This document shows positions 54,858-64,000 of a stretch of 64,000 bases of DNA, piece after piece. The notes under the pieces are model-generated. The model was not told the origin of the DNA. It made no database searches and worked only from the letters and a program-made list of their open reading frames with translations. The translations under genes and the position numbers were made by a program. Position 1 is the stretch's first letter, and the number at the start of each line of letters is the position of its first letter. The DNA is from Leidyana gryllorum EB-2025a (Eukaryota > Apicomplexa): positions 310,001 to 374,000 of the forward strand of contig JBLWGC010000213.1 of NCBI GenBank assembly GCA_048772705.1, in the 5' to 3' direction.

Positions 54858-57800
54858 ATGTCCACTGTTTCCCTTCTAAAGACTTTGGATTGCCTGCGTC
54901 CCCAACGAAAAGCAACACACCCCAAATGTGAAACCTTGAGCCGCTTGCGGACCAATCTGGCTTCTCTCCACGTCTATTACGACTACAAATGGGCCGGTTT
55001 CCGAGCGAATACTAACCAACTAGGCGACACCGACGGTAAGCAGACGCCGGCTTCAATCTTCCATTTAGTGTTTACTGCACACACACAGGAGGCGACATAT
55101 ATCCGGTCGAGTTCCCGTACTGTGTGAAAGTGGATTATGAACGTGAACTATTCCGGTTCCACACCAGATGGCAGGGATGGCACGCAAAATATGACACCTG
55201 GGGTGAGCGAACCAGCTGCCCCTGTAGCTAAATTCATTCTACCTTTCTTCTCTGCCTCTCAGAGCCCAAAGCTAACTTCGTGAGTAGTGTACGGTCTCAA
55301 GCCGCATGATCACAGTTGTAGCAAGCGGTGGCGACCGACGATCGCGTTGGCGGGTTTCATGCTATGCTGGAGACTCTGGAAGTGAGCTACGCACCCGTTG
55401 GTCGTCACTTCGCTACCGTTGAGACAGTGTCAATTCTTCTTGATCTACGGTTACTTGGGATATGTCGAGGAGTGCATCGTCGCCAACGTCCCTGCGGCTG
55501 GTGGGATGCCGCTCAGCTTCCAACGTCAGACTGCTGAGGCGCAGGTCATAGTCGGATCGGGGCCAAACTCTGATGAGGGCGAAACAAAGTCTGACAGTGT
55601 GACCGGGAGCTCCACAACTACTTCACCACCCCAGACCTGGATCGAGCGTTTGATACGAGTGTTACATGGGTACAATCCCGACCTCGTCCTGCGAATGAAG
55701 GCGATATTGGAGACTATTTGTGACATAAAAATCGCTCAGAATGCCTGGACCACCGACCTTCAGACTCTTCTCTACCCCGATAAGCTGGTCCCCTTTGTAA
55801 CAGTGGAGGGAACCCAGGGGAAGGAGAATAAGATACTAAAGTCAGCTGAGAACTGGAGACAGTATAATCGTCAGATGCTCCGAGCTCCGGGGTGGAAAAC
55901 ATACACTTTGATTGACGCCGAAATGGCGTGGCCAGAAGTGAGATTACCGCGGCGGCTCAATCGGCATCTTTGTCGCGACTCCGATGGTGAGCAAACGCGT
56001 TTCCATTGGCAGCCGCTAAGATTTCATGACAGCACTGTGGCTTTGGCGATCCCACTCCGGCCGTATGACTCTCCAGCCGTTCCAGAAACTGCTCAAGTAC
56101 GACTGCTCGGAAGCGCAGTCTACGCTGAGCTGCGTCAGGAGTCTGGGAATCAGAATGCTGGGGTCATTTGTCGGTCCGATTTTGACTGATGCTCCTGAGG
56201 ATCTCGCCAAGCTTTGGGCACCGCCCTGGGCTTTTGAACAGAAACTGCCGGACTTGAGGCTATTTGGCCGACCTCTGTATCCGCCATATTCCACCTCAGG
56301 TGAGCTCAGTCAGTGTCGCCGGCCTCTTGAGTCACAAAATACGTCTCGATTCAGCCTGTCACGTTCCGTATGAGATTGTGGGTGGAACGGTCAGCGAGGG
56401 CGCGAAAGAGATCTGGCTGGTGTCCTTTATGCGTCACTTTGGGAGGAACACCCCGAAGAAGATGTGGTTGAGCGATGCCTTTGTGCGAGCGTGGTATCCC
56501 CACCTGCTGGTGGACTATCAGATTGGGCTCGCCAGCCGTCAGCTATCGTCCAGGGTCCCTCTGCAAACCTTTCTGCTGGTGCCCCGGATAATGACGGAGG
56601 GCAAAACATCCGCACTACGACAGACGCTGGATTGGGCCGCAAAGACGGGACGCGCTGTGGTCATCCGCAACCGGGGAGGTCGTCACCTCAAGAAACGTGA
56701 TTACATAGTGGATTACGAGGCACTGTTAGACGCCAAATGGGATATGCTGTATGTCGCTGGCCCGGCGCAAGAATTTATTGACGCTCTGTTATATCTGTTT
56801 GACCAGGCCCAGGAACTCAGTCTGTACCATCCGCCTGGGATCGACGGGGCTGGAAAGGATTTGCGTTTGGCGGTGGGCGTAGCGTTGACTCGGGATGAAC
56901 GAAACCTATTCTATCAAGGCACCGACGGGATTATGGCCCATCTGGTCGCCGCAGGCTTTCAACCAGCCCCAGGCAGACGGTGGCCCACCTTTTGTTTCCC
57001 GAACTTTGCCGAGGCACAGACGAAGAAGTGGCCCGTTCAGGATGAAGACAACGCGGAGCTCTTCAGTCCCGAGAAGTCGCCTTTTGAGACTGGATTGGGG
57101 TGGCCACTGTTCATAAATGAACTCCCGCGCCACATTGGTCACATTCTGGCCATCCTCTTCGGGGAGGTCGCCAGTCGAATAGCGGAAAAGTCCAATCCTG
57201 AGATCGCGCTGATCCGCTCTCTGAGAGAAGCCATGGACGAAAGATTGGCTATTCGGCGGCACGCAGTCCAAAAGCGGGAGGAACACGGGTTCAAACCACA
57301 CGCGGTACTGATGTATTGGCCCGTCACCAAGGAGGAGATGGCGGATGCCGTTGCATTGGAGATCCACTGGCACCGTACCGGATATCTGCTGCAACGGGCT
57401 GCGGCGAATGCGGCCAAAGAGAATGTCACAGACCCTCCGATACCTTCAGAAGACGAGATGAGGGAAGGGTATCACGTTATGAGAAAGGCCTTTCTCGTCG
57501 CTTTCGGAGCGCCCGCACCACTGATCACCAGTTGTTTCCCCCCACCCGCTGCATCTGTCAGCTCGGTGGGCAACTGGAAGTTCCCGACCGCCCAGACCAA
57601 ACCACTGTGGCACCTGGACGAACGGGTTGCCAAAGAAGCCGACGAGGAGGAGGAAGAGGGGATACTGCAAGACTCCAGCAGCGAGTCCAACGAGGCTGAT
57701 GCCTCACTCTCCAGTAAGGAGTGGTCGTCTTCTGAGGGTCCGGATGATATCCACGTCACATTGTACTTTCAGAAGTGAGCTGTACTAAGAGGCGTCTGCC

Positions 57801-57936
57801 CGACACGCTCACGAGGACTCTGGAGGAGGAAAAGGCGTTGCTGCAGCGCTATACTGAGTACGCTGCCGCGAAAGCTCGGGGTGGCGCTAAAAATGCCCAG
57901 CAGCGGGTGGTCATTGAGTGGATGAGTGACCTGTAG
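54858..57936 (+). CDS. Large protein with chromo-barrel/Tudor-knot-like N-terminus
   Basis: Eight or more exons, about 890 aa. After three short introns the N-terminus reads VKVDYERELFRFHTRWQGW then HAKYDTWEPKANF, which fits the chromo-barrel pattern (k-v...y.vhy.GWn..wDeW) of MRG15/MSL3. The rest is a large unrecognised region with compact helical segments (LIRVLHGYNPDLVLRMKAI, EIVGGTVSEGAKEIWLV, GRAVVIRNRGGRH) and an acidic stretch (EADEEEEEG). The last intron (57714-57772, GTAAGG...TTTCAG) changes the frame and gives a different C-terminus, ending EWMSDL. An alternative start at 54834 would overlap the lipase start. Confidence 0.65.
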
Positions 57937-57954
57937 AAATTATTTGTCCCTAAA

Positions 57955-58363
57955 ATGGTGGCTGGGTGAGTGAATCTTCGATTCTGACTAATGACATCAC
58001 ATTTGCAGCTCGCAGAAAGCCATGAAGACGAAAAGACGTCCCAAGCGCGAGAAAGTGAAGGATAACAAAGGGGTGGGGTTTGACAAAGAAGCTGCTGCAG
58101 CTTCTGCAGAGAGTCGAAATCGGGAGTCTTGGCTGCGATGGAGGCTCACCAGGACCAAAAAACTCGATGACTGGGAGACCTCAAAGGATACCGTCGACCA
58201 GGAAGTCCCAATGCTGCCATCCAAACTTGATCTGGCGAGGGCCAGGGCGAGGGATCACCAGAAAGCTGCACTCTCGAAAAAGCAACCGACCACTGCAGCG
58301 AAGCAGCGTAAAGAGAAGACCAAATCGAAGGTTCACAAAAAGGATTTGACTGTGGCTGAATGA
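57955..58363 (+). CDS. Small basic protein, 121 aa
   Basis: Exons 57955-57965 (MVAG) and 58009-58363 are joined over a 43-nt intron. The product is Lys/Arg-rich throughout (MKTKRRPKREKVKDNKGV, KKQPTTAAKQRKEKTKSK), with a short ordered core RESWLRWRLTRTKKLDDW. It is probably nuclear or nucleolar, by charge only. It starts 18 nt after the previous stop, and its own TGA overlaps the next start codon as ATGA. Confidence 0.6.
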
Positions 58364-59019
58364 ACATCGCGTGGCGACTGTTATTACTCTCCTGCTTTGC
58401 TGTTGCTGAGTTTGGCGATTACAGTGCAGTGACCCCGACCTGGGTGGAGTGTGGGACCGAAAGCTGCTGTTACGGTGTCAAAGCATGCCGTCACGGCCAG
58501 GCAGCTGAGTGCTTGAAGCAGGTGAAGAAAGGTTGCACCGTCCGCATACGAGAGACTCACACTATCGGTCAAGCCGACTTTTGTGAGGATATTGATTCTC
58601 AGTGGCTCGCGGTGCCATTGCCCTCCCCTTTTATCGGCGGTTTCGGACGGAGTACAATCACTCTGGATAACGCCCACAGCTCGGTGGTCGAGGAATCATA
58701 CAACGAGTGTGAAATCCACGCAGGATACGGACCCCACATACGTCATTGTAGTGAGCTGGAGGAACTCCCTTTGATGTGGCGAACCCATGTGCATGACCTC
58801 ACGGACATAGATATGAGAATGATTGGGTACTATGAGGTGGCGGACGAATTCCGGATTCGACGCCATCCAGAGAGACTCTTAGTCCAGGTTGCCAACGAAC
58901 CCGAGTTACTTACACGAGACAAAAGTGTTCTCTTTCTGCGCACATTTGGAGACGATTGTTGGTTCAATACAACATTGATGAGAGCCGAGTATGAGGTTCT
59001 GCGAACACTGACTGCGTAG
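58360..59019 (+). CDS. Secreted Cys-rich protein of unknown family
   Basis: A single exon of 219 aa. Signal peptide MNIAWRLLLLSCFAVAEFG. Twelve cysteines, several in pairs in the first 90 residues (CGTESCCYGVKACRHG), so disulfide-bonded. The second half includes HVHDLTDIDMRMIGYYEVAD and ends without a membrane anchor. No domain I recognise. The ATG at 58360 overlaps the upstream stop in the sequence ATGA, so if translated from the same mRNA it needs coupling or trans-splicing. Confidence 0.7.
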   Translation: MNIAWRLLLLSCFAVAEFGDYSAVTPTWVECGTESCCYGVKACRHGQAAECLKQVKKGCTVRIRETHTIGQADFCEDIDSQWLAVPLPSPFIGGFGRSTITLDNAHSSVVEESYNECEIHAGYGPHIRHCSELEELPLMWRTHVHDLTDIDMRMIGYYEVADEFRIRRHPERLLVQVANEPELLTRDKSVLFLRTFGDDCWFNTTLMRAEYEVLRTLTA

Positions 59020-59047
59020 TTAGGCGATTTTCTGCTCATAAAAAGTG

Positions 59048-59813
59048 ATGGAGGAAGGAGTGGGTTTGGTGGAAGCCTTCACAACTTTCATAAGTGCCCA
59101 CCAACGAGTGCTGGTGGAAGATGCTGAATGGCCTGCTGACACCTCATATGACGCAGCGGCCGCCCTGAGTGAGGCCACACCTGGGACCATCGAAAGTATA
59201 AATACGGCATTGGCCAAGGCCAATTGGTATCGAACCGTCTTTCTGGAAGACCCCTTGAACGCCCTATCGCTGGTGGATGATCAAGCTGAAGAATGTCCCG
59301 CGTCCGTGAAGACCGCACTCGAGGCCTGGAAGGCAGTGAAGGGGCAGCACATACAATCATATCGAACTCCCATACATCTGAAGCCGGTGTCTTTCATTCA
59401 GGGGAAACTGGCGCACCTTATTGACTTGAAAGTGTTGGTAGTTGACCGGTTACCCGCAGCTCAGTTCGCGGCTACCTCCCGAACGGTAGCGGACTGGAGC
59501 TTTTTTGTCCTTGCGGACCAAAGCGGAGCGGTGGTTGCAGCTTTTCCACCTGAGGTCCCCAAGTCGGTACAGTCTCAGCTGAGTCGGGGAGACAATCAGA
59601 ACGGCATGGGCGACTTGTTGCACCCTGGAGATGTAGTGATTCTCTATGCTGTGAAGACCATTTCGATGTTCGGATGCACAGTAAGCTCTTTCCCACAGAA
59701 TCTCGACGTTGACTACGTCTCAGATGATTACACTCAGCTCAAAGGGGAGATTAGTACACATAGGCAGTTACATGATGGACCACGCGCTGGACTTTGGAGC
59801 GCGACTTGGGTGA
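59048..59813 (+). CDS. OB-fold single-stranded-nucleic-acid protein (SOSS-B-like)
   Basis: Exons 59048-59680 and 59724-59813 give 240 aa. The first ~110 residues are an unrecognised extension. The C-terminal ~115 form an OB fold: LKVLVVDRLPAAQ, WSFFVLADQSGAVVAAFP, DLLHPGDVVILYAVKTIS and, after the intron, MITLSSKGRLVHIG. The strand order and PGD-x-x-x-L element match SOSS-B/NABP (hSSB1). The unspliced frame runs on for 540 codons into the next gene, which hides the real end. The 43-nt intron makes the stop at 59811-59813, 8 nt before the GPAA1 start. Confidence 0.6.
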
Positions 59814-59821
59814 ATTTTGGG

Positions 59822-62553
59822 ATGGAGCCCATCTGCAGACTTGCAAAGTTGGCCAGACGGCTGGCTGTCTTTGTCAGTCTGGCTGGTCTTTTTGGTTTAC
59901 TGTGTCTCTCGTGGTCTTCTGAACCCAATAATGAGGAGGAAGTGGCTTTCAGCCCCGGCCGGGTGCAGGTGGACTTTGCCAGAGGCCCCCTATCGAGTGT
60001 TCCTCCGACTCTGACTAGTAGGCGACCATCAAATTTCAGCGCACGCACGCCTCTGTCTTGGCTATCAGATGCAACCGCTTTCGACCACTATCGACAACTC
60101 TTATCGAATATTCCGGATACGGAACTACATGTTTTCGAGGCGGACGAGTATTGCAGAGAGCCGTCTCTGCTCCTTGTCGGTCGTCCGCCCCTCGCTGATC
60201 CCCGAGAGGCTTTCATCATTGACGTCCAGGCTAACCTCTTCTCGGCGAACAGTGTGGGATGGATTGATTTCTGGAGGGACTGGGTATCACAAATCATGAT
60301 GCGCCCTTGGCATGCGAAAGACATCTTTATACATATTTCTCCCTCCCACGATCGCCATCAGAAGCCTATCCACTATGCGGCCCCAACCCGGCGCTTCCTG
60401 CAATGGTATTACGATGATCTACACACAGGGACAGTCTCGACGAAGCGGGGAGGCACAGCCAGATTAGCATTGGTGATTGACGAGCCCCTAACTCCGCAGT
60501 ATAGTGTAGCCGAAGTGTTGATCGACTATGGTGAGGACCCCCACACGCACACCCACACTCCCTCACACACCCACACACCCACACACCCACACACCCCTCA
60601 TCTCTCCATCATTTGTCGCCTGCAGAGGGATTGGACCTGGTTATGCCCAATGGCGACTATCTGTTCCCGCTAATCAAAAGCTTTGCGCATCACACTCTGC
60701 CTGTCCGGTGGCGTCAGCCCTACGATGCGTTGGGTTGGCAATTAATGTCGAGCCCCCGAAACGCTCGTCACGCAGTGTATTTAGAGTGAGCATTCGCCGC
60801 CAATGCCACGTGTATGTGACCGTTTCTCTTTAAAACAGACGACAGGTTGCAGCCGCAACAATTGTCCCTCGGCTGCCCGTCCAGGTTTGGCACACATTAG
60901 GCCGGTGGATGGAGCGTTTGACGCGAGAGCAGAATTTCATGGTGCTGCAATTCCACCACAACTTCAATCAATATCTGTTGGATGTGGAACCGGATCGAAG
61001 GATTCTCCCCAGTGAGTGCGAAGACACACAATGTGTCAGCAGTTCATTCATCCATTCTATCATCAGACAAATGGTTATTGTGGCTTCTCCTCCTCAGTCT
61101 GGGTCCCCTCCTACTGGTACGGACGGGCCTGAAGACGTAGTTGGACCGACCGCTTTGTTTCCTCGCAGGATCTGGAGACGCTGGTGCAGGCTTCCTCCCC
61201 TCGTTTGAACGGATGGGTCCCCCTCATTGTCGTTCCGGTTTTCAATACTGTTGCCAATCAATTATTCGTCGGCCTCTTCTGTGTGTCTACCATTGGAATA
61301 GTGGCCTATTCTCTGACAATGTGGTGGATCGACCATCAGCAAACGCTCGAGACATTCAATGAGACGTGTGTTCTGGAGAATGCACAGCCCTTCGGTTACG
61401 TGAGTCTCTCACTCTGCTTTCTCTGATTGAACTCTGCTTTCTCTGATTGAATAATCATTGATCATTTCCCCTCCCCCCAGCTGGCAGTTCACGCATTACG
61501 GATCACGGCTGGTGTCTCCATGTTGGGACCCATGTTGGCGGTGGCTGGGTTCCCCCATGTTACAAAGGAACTGCAACGGAGAACACAAAACAACGACGAA
61601 GGACAGGAGAGAATGATGAGAAGCGACGATTCGCTGCGGATACCGACAGTTCCCGAGAGTGAAAGCACACAGAACGCAGAGAAGAAGGTCAATCTGACAG
61701 AACAGAATGCGATTGCGCTCCTCAAAACACTGGCCAGAGCTCTTCGCTGTCTGACACCTGTGATTGTCTTTACTGTCTCCGTAAGAGCAATTCTCCGTGC
61801 GTCCGTCCGTCGTCATCGTTGTTCTCCGTGTGCCTTTGATAGATGCTATCGCCTGCGTATGCGATGTATTTGGCACCGGGAGCAGTACTACTGGGCTTTC
61901 TGGGATACCTCGTCCTTGAAGTGGCCTTCGACAAGTATTCGAAACCATTCACTTTTGCGCTCCTCTTCACGATCGCTATGGTGAGGAGCACACAGCCGGT
62001 CACTCTTTGACGCTTCCGTTCTTCTCAGGGCAGGAAATCTTTGCGGCAGATGTTCTTAAGTACAGTGTCCTCGGCCCTGTCGGGAGTGCGTCCTGAGGCA
62101 CTGCGTCCCTGGCTCTCGTCGCGGCTGGCCAAGCAGCTGATGGAGCAACCAATAGCGCTGTTCGATGGGGTTCTCCGAGGTGCCATGGAGTCGTATATCT
62201 GTGTTGACGGCCGCTTATTGCCCGGAATCATAATGGGAAGCACATTCGTCTTTATCAGCTTGGCTGTGCTCCTTTTGTCCTTCGGCATCAAGACTAGACA
62301 CGTCACTGACCTGTGGTTCAAGCGACCCGATGACCACGCGGCCATTATTGAAGCCTTCCAGAAAGCGCGGGCTGAGGAGGCTCGAACGTCACCAAAGACG
62401 GCTCAATCGCCTGACAGCTCCGGGGGGACCCCCCAACGGACAATTCCCCTCCAGACCTCACCGGAAGGTGTTCCAACTGTTCATATCGAGACAGTTGCAA
62501 CGCCTACTCATTCCGACCGAGTCGACAGAACTGTGCGACGCCGACGATCATGA
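59822..62553 (+). CDS. GPAA1: GPI transamidase subunit GPAA1 (Gaa1)
   Basis: Eight exons, about 780 aa. N-terminal helix RRLAVFVSLAGLFGLLCLSW; luminal domain with WHAKDIFIHISPSHDR and LVIDEPL...GLDLVMPNGDYLFPLI, which align with the M28-peptidase-like fold of GPAA1 (AKDIVFLV..., GLNGQLPNLDLLNLF). HHNFNQYLLDVEPDRR corresponds to the HQSFFLYLLP segment before the C-terminal multi-helix bundle. The last helices include PGIIMGSTFVFISLAVLLLS. It attaches GPI to proteins in the ER. Introns include a 95-nt CA-repeat intron (60531-60625) and one with a 20-bp tandem duplication. The stop overlaps the opposite-strand stop at 62548. Confidence 0.75.
60540..60597 (+). repeat. CA-rich microsatellite in a GPAA1 intron
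   Basis: Interrupted CACACA/CACACC tract inside intron 60531-60625. Confidence 0.85.
61411..61450 (+). repeat. Perfect 20-bp tandem duplication in a GPAA1 intron
   Basis: Two head-to-tail copies of a 20-mer beginning ACTCTGCTTT, followed by diverged sequence. Looks like a recent slip event within an intron. Confidence 0.9.
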
Positions 62554-64000
62554 GTCTTTCTTGATGGGAAGAGAGTGGAAAGGAATCTCGTGATCTAATT
62601 GACCATCCGGTATCTCAGCTGCAGAGCAGAGGATGCACAACGACTGAGCTTTGTGAGATTTGCACAAAGACCACAACATATGTTTTCCCTCGGCGCAGCA
62701 TTTGTCGATGGCTCCCTCTGCATTGGAGAAAAGAATATCAATGTCGTCAAACACGATGACTGCTGGTGCCAGTTGTAGAGCTGCTTCAAACACTCCTGTC
62801 AGATAAGCCTAAAGACGCTAATGATATTAGACCAGAAACTCCTCCTACCTGAGTTCCACCGACTGTGGCCGAGAATAGTTCAGTCAGCTGGACAAACACC
62901 GCTCTTTTATGTTTCCACCACCGCTCTCTCAGATAGGATGTACGTCCGCTACCGGGGGGACCCACTATACAGTACATCGGGACCGCAGTGCCTTGTTCTT
63001 TCGTCAAATTAATCTCCGGCCAGCGGCCGCGCCCTATATACGGGCCCGGATGGGGTTCTGGAAAATCGTTCGCCTGACTCTGCGGCGTGAAACCCAACCT
63101 CAGAGTGATATCTGCCCACTCTGTGCCGAGGTGTTCAGAGAAATTAGTACCGAAACTACTACAGCTTACCGGAGACACACTCATCAACCTGTCCGGACAC
63201 CAACACCTTTACAGTCTCTTCATCGTTCAGAGACGAGATGACGGCAGTCGACACGCGTTGGGTCTTTGGGGAGGGGGAGGAGGATTGCGCGCTCTCTTCC
63301 GGTGAGCTCGAGTTGAAGCGACTCGAGGCGTCTGGTGCGTCGCGAGCCCGAATCTCGTTGACCACCCCGAATTCTGCTCGAGACTCACTCCGAGCCTCCT
63401 GCGCGTACCCCTGCCCCTGATATATATGCCACACCTCGCAGTGGTTCCGGAAGGGTTTCTGTACAGCGACGTCCTGAGGACCGGAGAGCAACCGATGGTC
63501 GACCACATATCGCCAACGCCATGCGTCATTCCCGACTACAAAGCCGTCAGCCAGAGTCTTTATCCATTCCTGCGCCAACTCGAGCGCTATCCGGCGATGT
63601 TTGGCCGTTATTTCCAGCCAATTAGGGGGCAGAAAAGGGAGGGTGAAACCCTCACTGCGCTGGTCGACGGCAACACTCAGCATTTGTTTCCTCTCACCCT
63701 CGTCTCCACCCCCAAAGAACCTCGTATGAGATGGGCTTTCGCCGAGAAGCTCTTTCATCAACAAACATGGCTCATCACCCTCAATCGTCGACCCCAGTTT
63801 TGCTGCACGTAGCCGAGTCCCCAGGGGAACATATGGTAGCAGAGACTTCCAGACTCGGATTCCTACTCCTCCTCCTCCTCCTCCTCCCCCTCCCACTCTC
63901 TCGGCGTTGCCTTCGTCACTTGTTGCGTCTGCGTTGGAGACTTCCAGCAACCAGTCCTGATAGTCGCTTGGTCGATTCAACTTTTCTTCTTCGCCATTCG
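62548..64000 (-). CDS. AAA-type ATPase-like protein, 5' end beyond window
   Basis: The frame is open from the right edge (NGEEEKLNRPSDYQDW), so the start is outside. Two introns (GTAAGC...GGCACAG; GTAGGA...CTTTAG) connect to a last exon ending at 62548; at least 460 aa. The N-terminal part contains a Gly run and folded segments. The Walker A is YCIVGPPGSGRTSYL and the Walker B VIVFDDID, with Asp in place of the usual catalytic Glu. The domain stops soon after (ending PIKKDS), so the sensor and arginine-finger part is short or missing. PEX1/PEX6-like D1 is one possibility. Confidence 0.55.

Noticed and set aside
57775-57789. A 15-nt GT-AG interval after the 57778 stop
   Set aside because: The donor GTAAGG at 57714 with an acceptor at 57772 gives an ordinary 59-nt intron and an open C-terminus.
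59681-59698. An apparent 18-nt intron (GTAAGC...CACAG) that would keep frame
   Set aside because: A 43-nt intron from the same donor to 59723 restores an OB-fold strand and a proper stop before GPAA1, so the ultra-short intron is a decoy.

Overview
The window is a gene-dense stretch of nuclear DNA from a eukaryotic microbe. It holds about 42 protein-coding genes in 64 kb. Most genes are interrupted by very short GT-AG introns of about 37-60 nt. I rebuilt many of these by hand from donor, acceptor and phase agreement. The ribosomal protein eL27 at 6006-6543 looks most like apicomplexan/alveolate eL27 (C-terminal block with DVKSLL and FLRKPLRF). Together with adhesin-like secreted proteins and the compact introns, this suggests a myzozoan alveolate (perkinsid, chrompodellid or gregarine-like). 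That placement is an inference, not a proof. I saw no rRNA, tRNA or CRISPR.

Layout. 1-6543: a plus-strand run with the end of an unknown gene, a coiled-coil protein, a PSI-like cysteine-rich membrane protein, a coiled-coil/RG-rich protein, a mitochondrial carrier-like protein and eL27. 6629-12445: a minus-strand run (EGF-repeat secreted protein and three unknown proteins) with SRP14 on the plus strand inside it. 12522-21858: ZPR1, TFIIE-beta, a disordered protein, a Maf-type nucleotide pyrophosphatase, a GNAT acetyltransferase, an unknown protein and a bestrophin. 21859-25161: the only large gene-poor island, with a perfect 94-bp direct repeat and a 23-bp inverted repeat beginning CACTA. 25162-35482: an integrin-beta-like A-domain adhesin, tubulin cofactor E, an orphan, TMEM18, two alpha-carbonic anhydrases around a cytochrome b5 reductase, and a polytopic orphan. 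35532-45115: a possible nucleoporin (Nup88-like), a TFIIIB Bdp1-like factor, small membrane proteins and a J-domain/thioredoxin-like ER protein. 45200-54845: Integrator subunit 11 with a very long Pro/Gln-rich tail, a small DHHC-type protein with an HHHC core, a DNAJB12/14-like chaperone and a class 3 lipase. 54858-64000: five plus-strand genes packed almost end to end (chromo-barrel-like protein, basic small protein, secreted Cys-rich protein, SOSS-B-like OB-fold protein, GPAA1), then an AAA-type protein entering from the right edge on the minus strand.

Architecture is the most striking property. Nine divergent gene pairs have start codons 0-76 bp apart, several convergent pairs end within a few bases of each other or overlap, and one same-strand pair overlaps as ATGA. 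Functional themes are gene expression machinery (eL27, SRP14, TFIIE-beta, Bdp1, IntS11, ZPR1), secretory pathway and GPI anchoring (SRP14, GPAA1, two J proteins, a DHHC-type protein), and extracellular or adhesive proteins. Exon boundaries quoted here are manual models and need RNA evidence.
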